From SFWF01 sp964599835 (GTDB lineage Bacteria; Bacillota; Clostridia; Oscillospirales; Acutalibacteraceae), in assembly GCA_964599835.1 (NCBI GenBank), contig CAZRHF010000109.1:1-7378 (forward strand): 7,378 nucleotides of DNA, read 5' to 3'. A model generated the notes under the pieces. That model worked only from the letters and a program-made list of their open reading frames with translations, was not told where the DNA came from and did not search any database. The translations under genes and the position numbers were made by a program. Positions 1 through 5,523 of this stretch are shown piece by piece. Each line of letters starts with the position of its first letter. Within the stretch, counting starts at the first letter, position 1.

Positions 1-365
1 CCGAATACCTTACCCTTATAGGAAAGGATCTTGCAGGTCATATTCTCTTTAACAAACTTGAAGGCGTCGCCAAGCTCATCTTTTCCAACGGGAACCATCT
101 CATAGGACTCGGGATCCATAAAATAGTAGAGTCCGTCATCGTTGTAAGAATATTCCATATCCTTTCTCTCAACGAATGCGGTGGGGAACTTATCGTTGGG
201 GTTGAAGGTGCGCTCGGTTACGCTTCCCTGAATAACGTTTCTGATCTTAGCGCGAACGAATGCAGCTCCCTTACCGGGTTTAACGTGCTGGAATTCGATT
301 ATCTGATAGACGTTGCCGTCCATTTCGAAAGTTACGCCGTTTCTGAAATCTCCTGCTGATACCAT
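1..365 (-). CDS. efp: Elongation factor P, N-terminal two thirds (runs off left edge)
   Basis: EF-P binds ribosomes stalled on consecutive prolines, between the P and E sites, and promotes peptide bond formation. The 121 visible residues begin MVSAGDFRNG and cover the KOW-like N-terminal domain and most of the first OB domain; the family is about 185 residues, so roughly 65 are missing beyond the left edge. The tip loop HVKPGKGAAF (residues 27-36) is present with Lys32, the residue that aligns with the post-translationally modified lysine of other EF-Ps; the modifying enzyme is not in this window. The ATG at 363-365 is preceded by TGGAGGAAAATAAAC, an ideal ribosome binding site (375-379). It follows the M24 aminopeptidase gene by 60 bases with no terminator between, and has its own strong promoter inside that gene. 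Identification is secure. Confidence 0.97.
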   Translation of the reverse strand, partial: MVSAGDFRNGVTFEMDGNVYQIIEFQHVKPGKGAAFVRAKIRNVIQGSVTERTFNPNDKFPTAFVERKDMEYSYNDDGLYYFMDPESYEMVPVGKDELGDAFKFVKENMTCKILSYKGKVF

Positions 366-425
366 GTTTATTTTCCTCCAAAAATAGAACTTTAAATAGC
401 TGATCTACAATAAAAGTAAATCTCT

Positions 426-1472
426 CTATAGAATTATAAGGTGTTTGGGCGAATTTGTCAAGTTTTTACATCCATTCTTTCGAACTAAAAGCATATCTTC
501 TATTCTAACGCCGAATTCTCCCGGCAGATATATCCCCGGCTCGTCGGTGACTATCTGTCCTGCGCGAAGGGCGGCGTCTGCCTTTTCGCCGAGCCTTGGC
601 ATTTCGTGTATTTCGAGTCCGACTCCGTGACCGGTCGAATGGGTGAAATATTCGCCGTAGCCTGCCTTTTCGATAATACTTCTGGCGGCGGCATCCGCAT
701 CACTACAGATTATTCCCGCCCTTACCGTTTTTATAACATTTTCCTGAGCGGCAAGTACGGTGCCGTAGACCTCTGCCATACGGTCGGTAACGTGGCCTAC
801 CGCGACGGTTCTCGTCATATCGGAGCAGTAACCGTTTACCGTAGCGCCGAAGTCCATCGTAACGAAATCCCCTGCTTCTACCCTTTTATCGGTGGGAACA
901 CCGTGGGGCAGAGAGGAATTTTTACCCGATACGGCAATAGTATCGAAGGCAAGGCCCTCGGCACCGTACAGCTTCATTTTATATTCGAGCAGGGCGGCTA
1001 TCTCCTTTTCGGTAACGCCGACCTTTATAAACTCCAAAATATCGTCAAAGGCCTTTTCGGCAATGTGCTGAGCCGCAACGATACTGTCGACCTCTTCCTT
1101 TTTCTTTACCGAACGAAGGGCTATAAGACGGTCGGAAAGGGGCTGACTGGGTACAACCTTAACGGCAAGCTTTGATTTAAGGGAATTATAAAACGCAATA
1201 TCGTTTTCGGTCTCGATAAGAAGCTTTTCAATCCCCTGCTCTGCAAGCTCGTCGGACAGCTCCTTTATAAGGCTTTTAAAACCTACTACCTCGGTATTTA
1301 CCGCTTTTTTGGTTGCAGCTTCGAAATATCTTCCGTCAACGAAAAGCTTATTGCCTTTTTTGGTCATAAGCAGATATCCGAGACTTGACGCAAAGCCTGT
1401 TAAATATCTGCGGTTTACGGGAGTATAGATAAGGACGGCGGTTTTATCGGTTATATAGCGAAGAGTGTTCAT
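426..1472 (-). CDS. pepP: M24 family Xaa-Pro aminopeptidase/dipeptidase (YqhT/PepP-like)
   Basis: A cytoplasmic dinuclear-metal peptidase that removes the N-terminal residue ahead of proline, or cleaves Xaa-Pro dipeptides. Residues 1-125 form the creatinase-type N-terminal domain; 130-348 form the pita-bread catalytic domain. The five metal ligands are visible: Asp207 (MDFGA), Asp218 (SDMTRT), His282 (HSTGHG), Glu311 (DEPGIY) and Glu325 (RIEDM). Proton-shuttle/substrate histidines occur at 190 (LPHG) and 289 (IHEMPR). At 348 aa it matches the short Firmicutes YqhT class rather than the longer E. coli PepP. The ATG at 1470-1472 overlaps the aroQ stop as ATGA, so translation is probably coupled; only a weak GGGTGA lies upstream. 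The order aroQ-pepP-efp is conserved in Bacillus (yqhS-yqhT-efp). Whether it acts as a dipeptidase or an aminopeptidase cannot be told from sequence. Confidence 0.93.
   Translation of the reverse strand: MNTLRYITDKTAVLIYTPVNRRYLTGFASSLGYLLMTKKGNKLFVDGRYFEAATKKAVNTEVVGFKSLIKELSDELAEQGIEKLLIETENDIAFYNSLKSKLAVKVVPSQPLSDRLIALRSVKKKEEVDSIVAAQHIAEKAFDDILEFIKVGVTEKEIAALLEYKMKLYGAEGLAFDTIAVSGKNSSLPHGVPTDKRVEAGDFVTMDFGATVNGYCSDMTRTVAVGHVTDRMAEVYGTVLAAQENVIKTVRAGIICSDADAAARSIIEKAGYGEYFTHSTGHGVGLEIHEMPRLGEKADAALRAGQIVTDEPGIYLPGEFGVRIEDMLLVRKNGCKNLTNSPKHLIIL
433..461 (-). promoter_or_regulatory. Consensus sigma-A promoter of efp inside the aminopeptidase coding sequence
   Basis: Reading the minus strand, TTGACA (461-456) and TATAAT (438-433) are separated by exactly 17 bases, a perfect match to the vegetative promoter consensus. 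Transcription would start near 426, giving a leader of about 60 bases before efp. Both hexamers lie within the last eleven codons of the upstream aminopeptidase gene. The match is seen directly; promoter activity is inferred. Confidence 0.85.
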
Positions 1473-1903
1473 CGGATGATATCACCCAAAGCCTCTACTC
1501 CCAGCATATAGCTCTTTTTACCGAAGCCTGCGATAGTGCCCTTGCAAACGGCCGAAATAACCGAGGTGTGACGGAATTCTTCCCTTGCGTGGACGTTAGA
1601 CATATGAACCTCAATAACGGGCTTATTTACCGAAGAAATTGCATCTCTTATGGCATAGCTGTAATGGGTGTAGGCGCCTGCGTTGAAGACACAGCCGTCA
1701 TAGTCGGTCATAAGGGAGTGTATCCTGGAAACAAGCTCGCCTTCACAGTTTGACTGAAAAAAATCGCATTCGATATCAAGGTTCTTGGCATAAGCCTCTA
1801 TCTCGGCATTTATGGAAGCCAGAGTATCGCTTCCGTAAACGCCCGGCTCACGAATACCAAGCATATTGAGGTTAGGTCCGTTTAATACAAGTATTTTTTT
1901 CAT
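1469..1903 (-). CDS. aroQ: Type II 3-dehydroquinate dehydratase
   Basis: Catalyses the third step of the shikimate pathway, 3-dehydroquinate to 3-dehydroshikimate, as a cytoplasmic dodecamer. The 144-residue length is typical. Motifs seen in order are NGPNLN (8-13), the mobile lid with Arg18 and catalytic Tyr23 (REPGVYG), QSNxEGE (50-56), FNAGAYTHYS with Asn74 and His80, the catalytic His100 in EVHMSN, and REEFRH (107-112) in the substrate pocket. A longer open frame reaches back to about 1990, but its extra 29 residues lie inside the preceding gene and do not resemble AroQ. ATG at 1901-1903 gives the canonical MKKILVLNGPN start and has GGAG nine bases upstream. It overlaps the preceding stop by ATGA and is itself overlapped by the aminopeptidase start. 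Confidence 0.97.
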   Translation of the reverse strand: MKKILVLNGPNLNMLGIREPGVYGSDTLASINAEIEAYAKNLDIECDFFQSNCEGELVSRIHSLMTDYDGCVFNAGAYTHYSYAIRDAISSVNKPVIEVHMSNVHAREEFRHTSVISAVCKGTIAGFGKKSYMLGVEALGDIIR

Positions 1904-2754
1904 TTTATCAGGCTCCAATAATAGTCTTTTATAGTTTTTGCATCCTCGGCCTGGGTACCTGCGGATTCGCAGATGATGGTCGGAGAGCAATCCTTTTTAT
2001 AAATAAGCTCAGCCACAGGTTCGAAGTTGGGGCCGTATATCTCATCGGCAAAGGTCAGGTGTCTTACCTCACCGCCTGCAGAATATTCGATCTTTGAAAA
2101 GTGGGAATGAAACTCCTTAAGTCTTGAATTTCCTATAGCATTTTCAATATCGTCGAAGATCTTTTCAAAATCGGCCACGGTCTTCAGTATTCCCCTGTCG
2201 CGGGCGTTCAGGTGCCCGAAATCAATACAAGGCACAAGACGCTCGTCAAGCTTACAGAGCTCCAGAACCTCATAGAGAGTGCCGAGCTGGTTAACCTTGC
2301 CCATAGTTTCGGGGCAGATCCGGATATTTCCGAGGCCTTCGGTATCGAGGGCTTTTATTGCAAGCTTCATTGTATCGATCGCGAGAATCAGGGCTTCTTC
2401 GCGGGAGATCTTACCGCAGGAGCCCGTGTGGACGACAATTCGGTTTCCGCCCATTGCGTTTACGGCACGGGCCGACTGAAGAATGTAGTCGACCGATTTA
2501 ATACGCTTTTCCTTCTCCACAGAGGACATAGATATATAATAAGGTGCGTGAAGAGAGAGGGCAATATTCTTTTCCTTTGCAAGCAGACCCAGTTTCTCGG
2601 CCTTATCCGTGCCGATGTTTACACCTCTGCCGCATTGATACTCAAAGGCGTCGAGGCCCATTTTTTCAATATATTCAGGGACGTCGAGACTCGACTTGTA
2701 TCCCATTTTTGTAAAGCTTTCGCTGTTGCCTGCGGGGCCGAAGCGTGCACTCAT
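1900..2754 (-). CDS. Endonuclease IV (Nfo)-like TIM-barrel protein
   Basis: An AP endonuclease family 2/xylose-isomerase-like TIM barrel of 284 residues, the size of E. coli Nfo. Metal-ligand positions line up closely with Nfo: His69 (SLHAPYY), His109 (VVHTG), Glu149 (CPETMGK), Asp178 and His181 (IDFGHLNAR), His216 (EFHSHFS), His232 and Glu263 (ICESAG). The third-zinc motif Asp-Arg-His of Nfo reads Val230-Arg231-His232 here, so one ligand seems replaced. The protein may therefore be a divergent AP endonuclease or a paralogue with another substrate. Two starts exist: GTG at 2761-2763 and ATG at 2752-2754. The ATG is preferred because AGAGGTGG sits just upstream of it and it forms an ATGA overlap with the yqeG stop. 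No signal peptide is seen, so it should be cytoplasmic. Confidence 0.85.
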   Translation of the reverse strand: MSARFGPAGNSESFTKMGYKSSLDVPEYIEKMGLDAFEYQCGRGVNIGTDKAEKLGLLAKEKNIALSLHAPYYISMSSVEKEKRIKSVDYILQSARAVNAMGGNRIVVHTGSCGKISREEALILAIDTMKLAIKALDTEGLGNIRICPETMGKVNQLGTLYEVLELCKLDERLVPCIDFGHLNARDRGILKTVADFEKIFDDIENAIGNSRLKEFHSHFSKIEYSAGGEVRHLTFADEIYGPNFEPVAELIYKKDCSPTIICESAGTQAEDAKTIKDYYWSLIK

Positions 2755-3236
2755 TTTTTCCACCTCTTAAGGAGTTTTTTCTCAAGATTTCGTTTTATTC
2801 TGAAATTCAGCTTATCTTCGGGGGTTATATCGGTTACGAGTATCGTTTTTACACCCGAAATCCTACCGCCCATAATATCGGTAAAGACCTGATCCCCTAC
2901 CATAGCCGTATTTTTGCGCTTCACCTTAAGGAGCCTTGCGGCTTTAAAATACCCAAAAGGCAGAGGCTTTGCGGCAAGGCCTACCACCGGCAGACCCACG
3001 CTGTCGGCAAAGCGTTCTGCTCTGTTCTTTTTGGCGTTGGAAAGGATCATAAGAGAAATGCCGTTTTCCTTCATATCCGAAAGCCATTCGGGAAGTCCCG
3101 GTCTTAAGGTCTTGTTTCCGTGGGCCACCGACATAGTGTTGTCTACGTCCAGAAGCAGGGCGGTTATATTATTTTCTTTTAAAAAATCCACCGTGATATC
3201 GGTGACGCAGTTTATTATATAATGAGGCTTTAACAT
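2751..3236 (-). CDS. yqeG: YqeG family HAD IIIA-type phosphatase
   Basis: A small cytoplasmic HAD-superfamily hydrolase of the YqeG group, 161 residues, close to the usual length. Motif I is DVDNT with nucleophile Asp30 and acid/base Asp32; motif II is LSNA (Ser66); motif III is Lys90; motif IV is VGDQVFTDI with Asp115 and Asp120. The physiological substrate of the family is not established to my knowledge. The ATG at 3234-3236 follows GGAGGAAAA, an excellent ribosome binding site. It is the first gene of the four-gene overlapping unit, 71 bases after rpsU, with the rpsU terminator between. In Bacillus yqeG is also in a cluster that includes a shikimate gene, which agrees with the aroQ neighbour here, although the gene order differs. 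The basic C-terminus (RIKRNLEKKLLKRWKK) is typical. Confidence 0.93.
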   Translation of the reverse strand: MLKPHYIINCVTDITVDFLKENNITALLLDVDNTMSVAHGNKTLRPGLPEWLSDMKENGISLMILSNAKKNRAERFADSVGLPVVGLAAKPLPFGYFKAARLLKVKRKNTAMVGDQVFTDIMGGRISGVKTILVTDITPEDKLNFRIKRNLEKKLLKRWKK

Positions 3237-3250
3237 TTTTCCTCCGAAAG

Positions 3251-3280
3251 ATCATAACAGAAAAAGCGGTTGCACTGCAA
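3251..3280 (-). promoter_or_regulatory. Candidate extended -10 promoter for yqeG overlapping the rpsU terminator
   Basis: On the minus strand TTGCAG (3280-3275) is followed after 18 bases by TATGAT (3256-3251), which has TG one base upstream (3259-3258), the extended -10 pattern. The -35 element sits in the loop and descending arm of the rpsU terminator. The predicted start near 3244 would leave only about eight leader bases, with the ribosome binding site at the extreme 5' end, which is a reason for caution. No better promoter fits in the 71-base gap. Confidence 0.4.
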
Positions 3281-3287
3281 CCGCTTT
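3261..3287 (-). terminator. Intrinsic terminator after rpsU
   Basis: Arms 3263-3273 and 3277-3287 form a perfect 11-bp stem (AAAGCGGTTGC/GCAACCGCTTT) around three bases, and the minus-strand transcript runs into TTTTT at 3265-3261. It lies 21 bases after the rpsU stop codon. Because the next gene begins only 25 bases further on, partial read-through or an overlapping promoter must serve the yqeG unit. Confidence 0.88.
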
Positions 3288-3307
3288 AGCTCCTTAAACA
3301 CTATCGC

Positions 3308-3484
3308 TTAGCGGTACTTGCGTTTGCGTGCCGCTTCAGACTTCTTCTTGCGCTTTACAGAGGGCTTCTCGTAGTGCTCTCTCTTACGGACTTCCTGAAT
3401 AACTCCGTCTTTTGCCGTCTGTCTTTTAAAACGTCTAAGCGCGTTATCAAGCGATTCGTTCTCTTTAAGTCGAACCTGACTCAT
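3308..3484 (-). CDS. rpsU: 30S ribosomal protein S21
   Basis: A 58-residue, strongly basic small-subunit protein that acts near the anti-Shine-Dalgarno end of 16S rRNA and assists initiation. It starts MSQVRLKENESLDNALRRFK, contains the family's REHYEKPSVKRKKKSEAARK core, and ends in the usual Arg/Lys-rich tail. The open frame could extend to 3535, but the ATG at 3482-3484 is chosen because it gives the canonical MSxVRLKENE start and has GGGAGG seven bases upstream; the upstream codons overlap the promoter. It is transcribed as a single gene from a near-perfect promoter and closed by its own terminator, with possible read-through into yqeG. Confidence 0.97.
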   Translation of the reverse strand: MSQVRLKENESLDNALRRFKRQTAKDGVIQEVRKREHYEKPSVKRKKKSEAARKRKYR

Positions 3485-3491
3485 TCTAATT

Positions 3492-3516
3492 CCCTCCCTT
3501 TGCAGTTTTGCAGAGG
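3492..3516 (-). promoter_or_regulatory. Possible hairpin in the rpsU leader touching the ribosome binding site
   Basis: In the minus-strand leader, CCTCTGCA (3516-3509) can pair with TGCAAAGG (3504-3497) around a four-base loop, with one C-A mismatch. The last two paired bases belong to the GGGAGGG ribosome binding site at 3498-3492. Such a hairpin could modulate rpsU translation, but the stem is short and no factor is implied by the sequence. Confidence 0.3.
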
Positions 3517-3533
3517 ATAAACCTACAAGATGC

Positions 3534-3563
3534 ATTATACAATAACAAATGGGGGCTTGTCAA
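3534..3563 (-). promoter_or_regulatory. Consensus sigma-A promoter of rpsU
   Basis: Minus-strand TTGACA (3563-3558) and TATAAT (3539-3534) are both perfect hexamers, separated by 18 bases. The predicted start near 3527 gives a leader of about 43 bases before the rpsU ATG. Strength is as expected for a ribosomal protein gene. Confidence 0.88.
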
Positions 3564-3617
3564 GGTTTATTTCTCAAATTTCGGGAATAATATTCAGATA
3601 ACGGAAAAATTATTCCT

Positions 3618-3650
3618 AAAACAAGAGCTTTTGCCGAAGCAAAAGCTCTT
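3618..3650 (-). terminator. UUCG-loop terminator after the glycoside hydrolase locus
   Basis: Arms 3623-3634 and 3639-3650 form a perfect 12-bp stem (AAGAGCTTTTGC/GCAAAAGCTCTT). Read on the minus strand the loop is TTCG closed by C-G, the very stable UUCG tetraloop, followed by GTTTTA. It lies 15 bases beyond the stop of the broken GH16-like gene and would end transcripts from the minus strand. On the plus strand the loop is CGAA and the following run is only TTTT, so the minus direction is preferred. Confidence 0.75.
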
Positions 3651-3664
3651 TTAGATGATATTTA

Positions 3665-3954
3665 TTACTTAGTCCAAAGCTTAGTATTGGTTTCTGTTCC
3701 CTGATAGAGGCGGACGTAGTCGATCTCATAGACGGAAGATTCTGTTCGTTTCCGGTAATAAGGTTGGGTCGGAAGCTGTAATTTTCGGTGAAGACATAGT
3801 TGTTTAAAATAATGTATAAGGGGTCGGTTTCAGTTCCGAGCCTGCGGGCTTGGTTACGGTCTCACCTTCCCGGACGACCGCCTCTGCAAAAGAAACCATT
3901 CCTTCATAGCGAAACAGGAAAGTGCTACAGCAAAAGCAATAAGGCCGAAATCAT
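3665..3954 (-). pseudogene. Broken remnant of a secreted GH16-like glycoside hydrolase
   Basis: No intact frame exists here, but meaningful pieces appear in different minus-strand frames in the right order. Near 3948-3905 is a hydrophobic stretch resembling a signal or lipoprotein peptide (FGLIAFAVALSCFA). Around 3900-3840 another frame reads VSFAEAVVREGETVTKPAG. About 3835-3740 a third frame reads DPLYIILNNYVFTENYSFRP, and 3736-3665 reads YEIDYVRLYQGTETNTKLW and stops at TAA. The IDYVRLYQ ending and the xYIIL strand resemble the C-terminal end of family 16 (laminarinase-type) beta-glucanases. The catalytic ExDxxE region is absent, so a large internal deletion plus at least two or three frameshifts is implied. 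It sits downstream of the GH-A gene on the same strand, before a terminator. The family assignment rests on a short tail and is moderate. Confidence 0.6.
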
Positions 3955-4023
3955 TTTAAAAGATCTCAAAAGTATATAATCACACCTTATTGTATCACAA
4001 GTATATTGATATAAGTTATAAAT

Positions 4024-5382
4024 TTACATTATTTCAAAGGATTCTTTATCGCAGATGAGGATTGGGTAATCGGCTATGGGTAGGTTTTTCAGGTGTCCCG
4101 TTTCTTTGTCGAAGTTTTCGGGGTCAACAAGGCTGACGGTGCCTTCAAGCAGATCGATAATTACGGGAGTTTTAATTTTTGAAAAAGGTATATCGGCCGA
4201 GGCTCCCTGCCTTACTCCCGATTCTTCCTCTATGGGGATGGGGTTCCAGTAGGCGAAGATCTCCTTTCCGTTTCTCATAAAGGATACCGTTTTCGGACGT
4301 TTGCAAAAAACATTAAAGGGAAAATCCACGTGAAAAATTCCGTCGCTTATGGCGAGGTCTCCGCTTAGCACGGTTGCAAGATAAGACAGAGTTTCGTGGC
4401 ATTTTTTAGGGGTGTAGGTAAGTCCGTTTAAAATTCCCTGTGCGGCAGGTTTCTTTTCCACCTTTGCGGCGGTCTCGTAGGGCTTTTCGTAAACGTCGGC
4501 TATCATAAAGAAGGAGGTCTTTTCCACTTCCCCTTTAAAATCGAGCATACCGCGGCGAAGCTGCCAGATCGCCTGACGGCGTTCATTTCCGCCACCCTCC
4601 TTGCACTGGTCATGGCCTACGGGATGCCAGGAGGCGTGACCGCCCTCACCCATCCATATCTCACAGCTTTTATGACCAACAGCGTCGAGCAGTTTTCTTG
4701 CCTTGCCGTATTTTTCGCTTATCCAGCTCTCTTCGGGAATTCGGTCGTAGGAATGGAAGCAGTAGAAATCAAGCTCGCCTGCGGGAATGTTTTTAAAGAG
4801 CTTTATCATATAAGGAATCTGCGAGTTGGCAGTGCAGGCGCCTATTTTAGCATCGGGTATGACCTCTTTTATCGCCTTACCGCTGATATTGACGAGCTCT
4901 GCATAGGCTTTTGCGTCGGGCTTGCCGGGATACCAAAAGTGAGAAATATCCGACTCGTTCCATATCTCCCAGTGAGTCACGCGGCCTTTGAAGTGCTCGG
5001 CGGTAGCCTTAAGGAAGTTTATCCAGGCGGTCGCGCACTCCTCGCCGTAAAGCAGGGGCATACAGCCGACGGCGGTGGGATTTGTAACATCATCCATATA
5101 AAGAGGATTGCCGTAGCCTACGTTAAACCAAGGGGTGATGCCGCGAGCGATGAGGTTATCTATCATATCGTCCAGCCAGGTAAAATCGTAGGCACCCTTT
5201 ACCTTTTCGGTCTTTGCCCAACCGGTCTGACAGCGGGCATATTTTGCACCAGTTTCGGCAAAGGGGTCATAGCATTTTTCGGGCTTTATAAGATCGCGGT
5301 CGACACATTCAAAGCCTATGCCGATGCGACAGTTTTCAAGTTCGTTTGATCTGTAGGTTTTAAGTTTTCCGATGATTTTCAT
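4024..5382 (-). CDS. Cytoplasmic clan GH-A glycoside hydrolase (GH39/GH5-like), substrate unknown
   Basis: A 452-residue enzyme with a (beta/alpha)8 retaining glycosidase fold. The acid/base is Glu143 in THWEIWNES (strand 4), and the likely nucleophile is Glu246 in EIWMGEGGHAS (strand 7). Other pocket motifs are FNVGYGNP (86-93), FHSYD (209-213) and a C-terminal beta-rich domain from about 335 containing FAYWNPIPI. The WNE motif followed by SHFWYPG recalls GH39 beta-xylosidases, but the nucleophile context is not the TEW type of GH39, so family and sugar are left open. No signal peptide is present; it should act on imported oligosaccharides. ATG at 5380-5382 follows TAAGGAGG with seven-base spacing. 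It is divergent from an AraC-type regulator that probably controls it. Transcription may continue through the broken GH16-like gene to the UUCG hairpin. Confidence 0.85.
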   Translation of the reverse strand: MKIIGKLKTYRSNELENCRIGIGFECVDRDLIKPEKCYDPFAETGAKYARCQTGWAKTEKVKGAYDFTWLDDMIDNLIARGITPWFNVGYGNPLYMDDVTNPTAVGCMPLLYGEECATAWINFLKATAEHFKGRVTHWEIWNESDISHFWYPGKPDAKAYAELVNISGKAIKEVIPDAKIGACTANSQIPYMIKLFKNIPAGELDFYCFHSYDRIPEESWISEKYGKARKLLDAVGHKSCEIWMGEGGHASWHPVGHDQCKEGGGNERRQAIWQLRRGMLDFKGEVEKTSFFMIADVYEKPYETAAKVEKKPAAQGILNGLTYTPKKCHETLSYLATVLSGDLAISDGIFHVDFPFNVFCKRPKTVSFMRNGKEIFAYWNPIPIEEESGVRQGASADIPFSKIKTPVIIDLLEGTVSLVDPENFDKETGHLKNLPIADYPILICDKESFEIM

Positions 5383-5402
5383 AAAACCGCCTCCTTATGC
5401 TT

Positions 5403-5431
5403 ATTGTAACATTACGGAAACGGTTATAAAA
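5403..5431 (-). promoter_or_regulatory. Candidate activator-dependent promoter of the GH-A gene
   Basis: Minus-strand TACAAT (5408-5403) has TG one base upstream (5411-5410), an extended -10 pattern; the corresponding -35 region (5431-5426, TTTTAT) is poor, as expected for a promoter needing an AraC-type activator. The predicted start is very close to the ribosome binding site. An alternative -10 is TATAAC at 5428-5423. Confidence 0.35.
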
Positions 5432-5443
5432 TGGGATATATAA

Positions 5444-5478
5444 GCAAAAATTTGCAGTTTTCGCGCATTTTGTTGCAG
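5444..5478. promoter_or_regulatory. Candidate operator of the AraC-type regulator between divergent genes
   Basis: The stretch holds GCAAA-AA-TTTGC (5444-5455), a 5-base inverted repeat, and two TTGCAG hexamers at 5452-5457 and 5473-5478 whose spacing is exactly 21 bp, two helical turns. AraC-family proteins often bind direct half-sites spaced this way. The second hexamer is also the -35 element of the regulator's own promoter, so binding there would allow autoregulation while the upstream site could activate the GH-A gene. The repeats are seen; binding is inferred. Confidence 0.4.
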
Positions 5479-5501
5479 AGGGCGTAAAGATATGCTAAAA
5501 T
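5473..5501 (+). promoter_or_regulatory. Promoter of the AraC-family regulator gene
   Basis: TTGCAG (5473-5478) and TAAAAT (5496-5501) are separated by 17 bases, and TG precedes the -10 by one base (5493-5494), making it an extended -10 promoter. The start would be near 5508, just ahead of the AGGGGG ribosome binding site at 5510-5515. Confidence 0.6.
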
Positions 5502-5523
5502 AGGCAAAAAGGGGGTATTCCTT

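Noticed and set aside
606..1175. 189-codon plus-strand open frame opposite the aminopeptidase gene
   Set aside because: It is antisense to a clear M24 peptidase with all metal ligands, has no ribosome binding site worth noting and no recognisable family.
1904..1990. Upstream extension of aroQ
   Set aside because: The extra residues lie in the end of the preceding gene and do not match AroQ; the ATG at 1903 has a ribosome binding site and the canonical start.
2212..2892. 226-codon plus-strand open frame opposite the TIM-barrel and yqeG genes
   Set aside because: It spans the overlap of two well-supported genes on the other strand and its product shows no family pattern.
3990..4000. TTGT-ATC-ACAA short palindrome upstream of the broken GH16-like gene
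   Set aside because: Four-base arms are expected by chance in A/T-rich sequence and no promoter architecture supports an operator there.
4612..5349. 245-codon plus-strand open frame opposite the GH-A gene
   Set aside because: The opposite strand encodes both catalytic glutamates and a complete enzyme; this frame is its mirror artefact.
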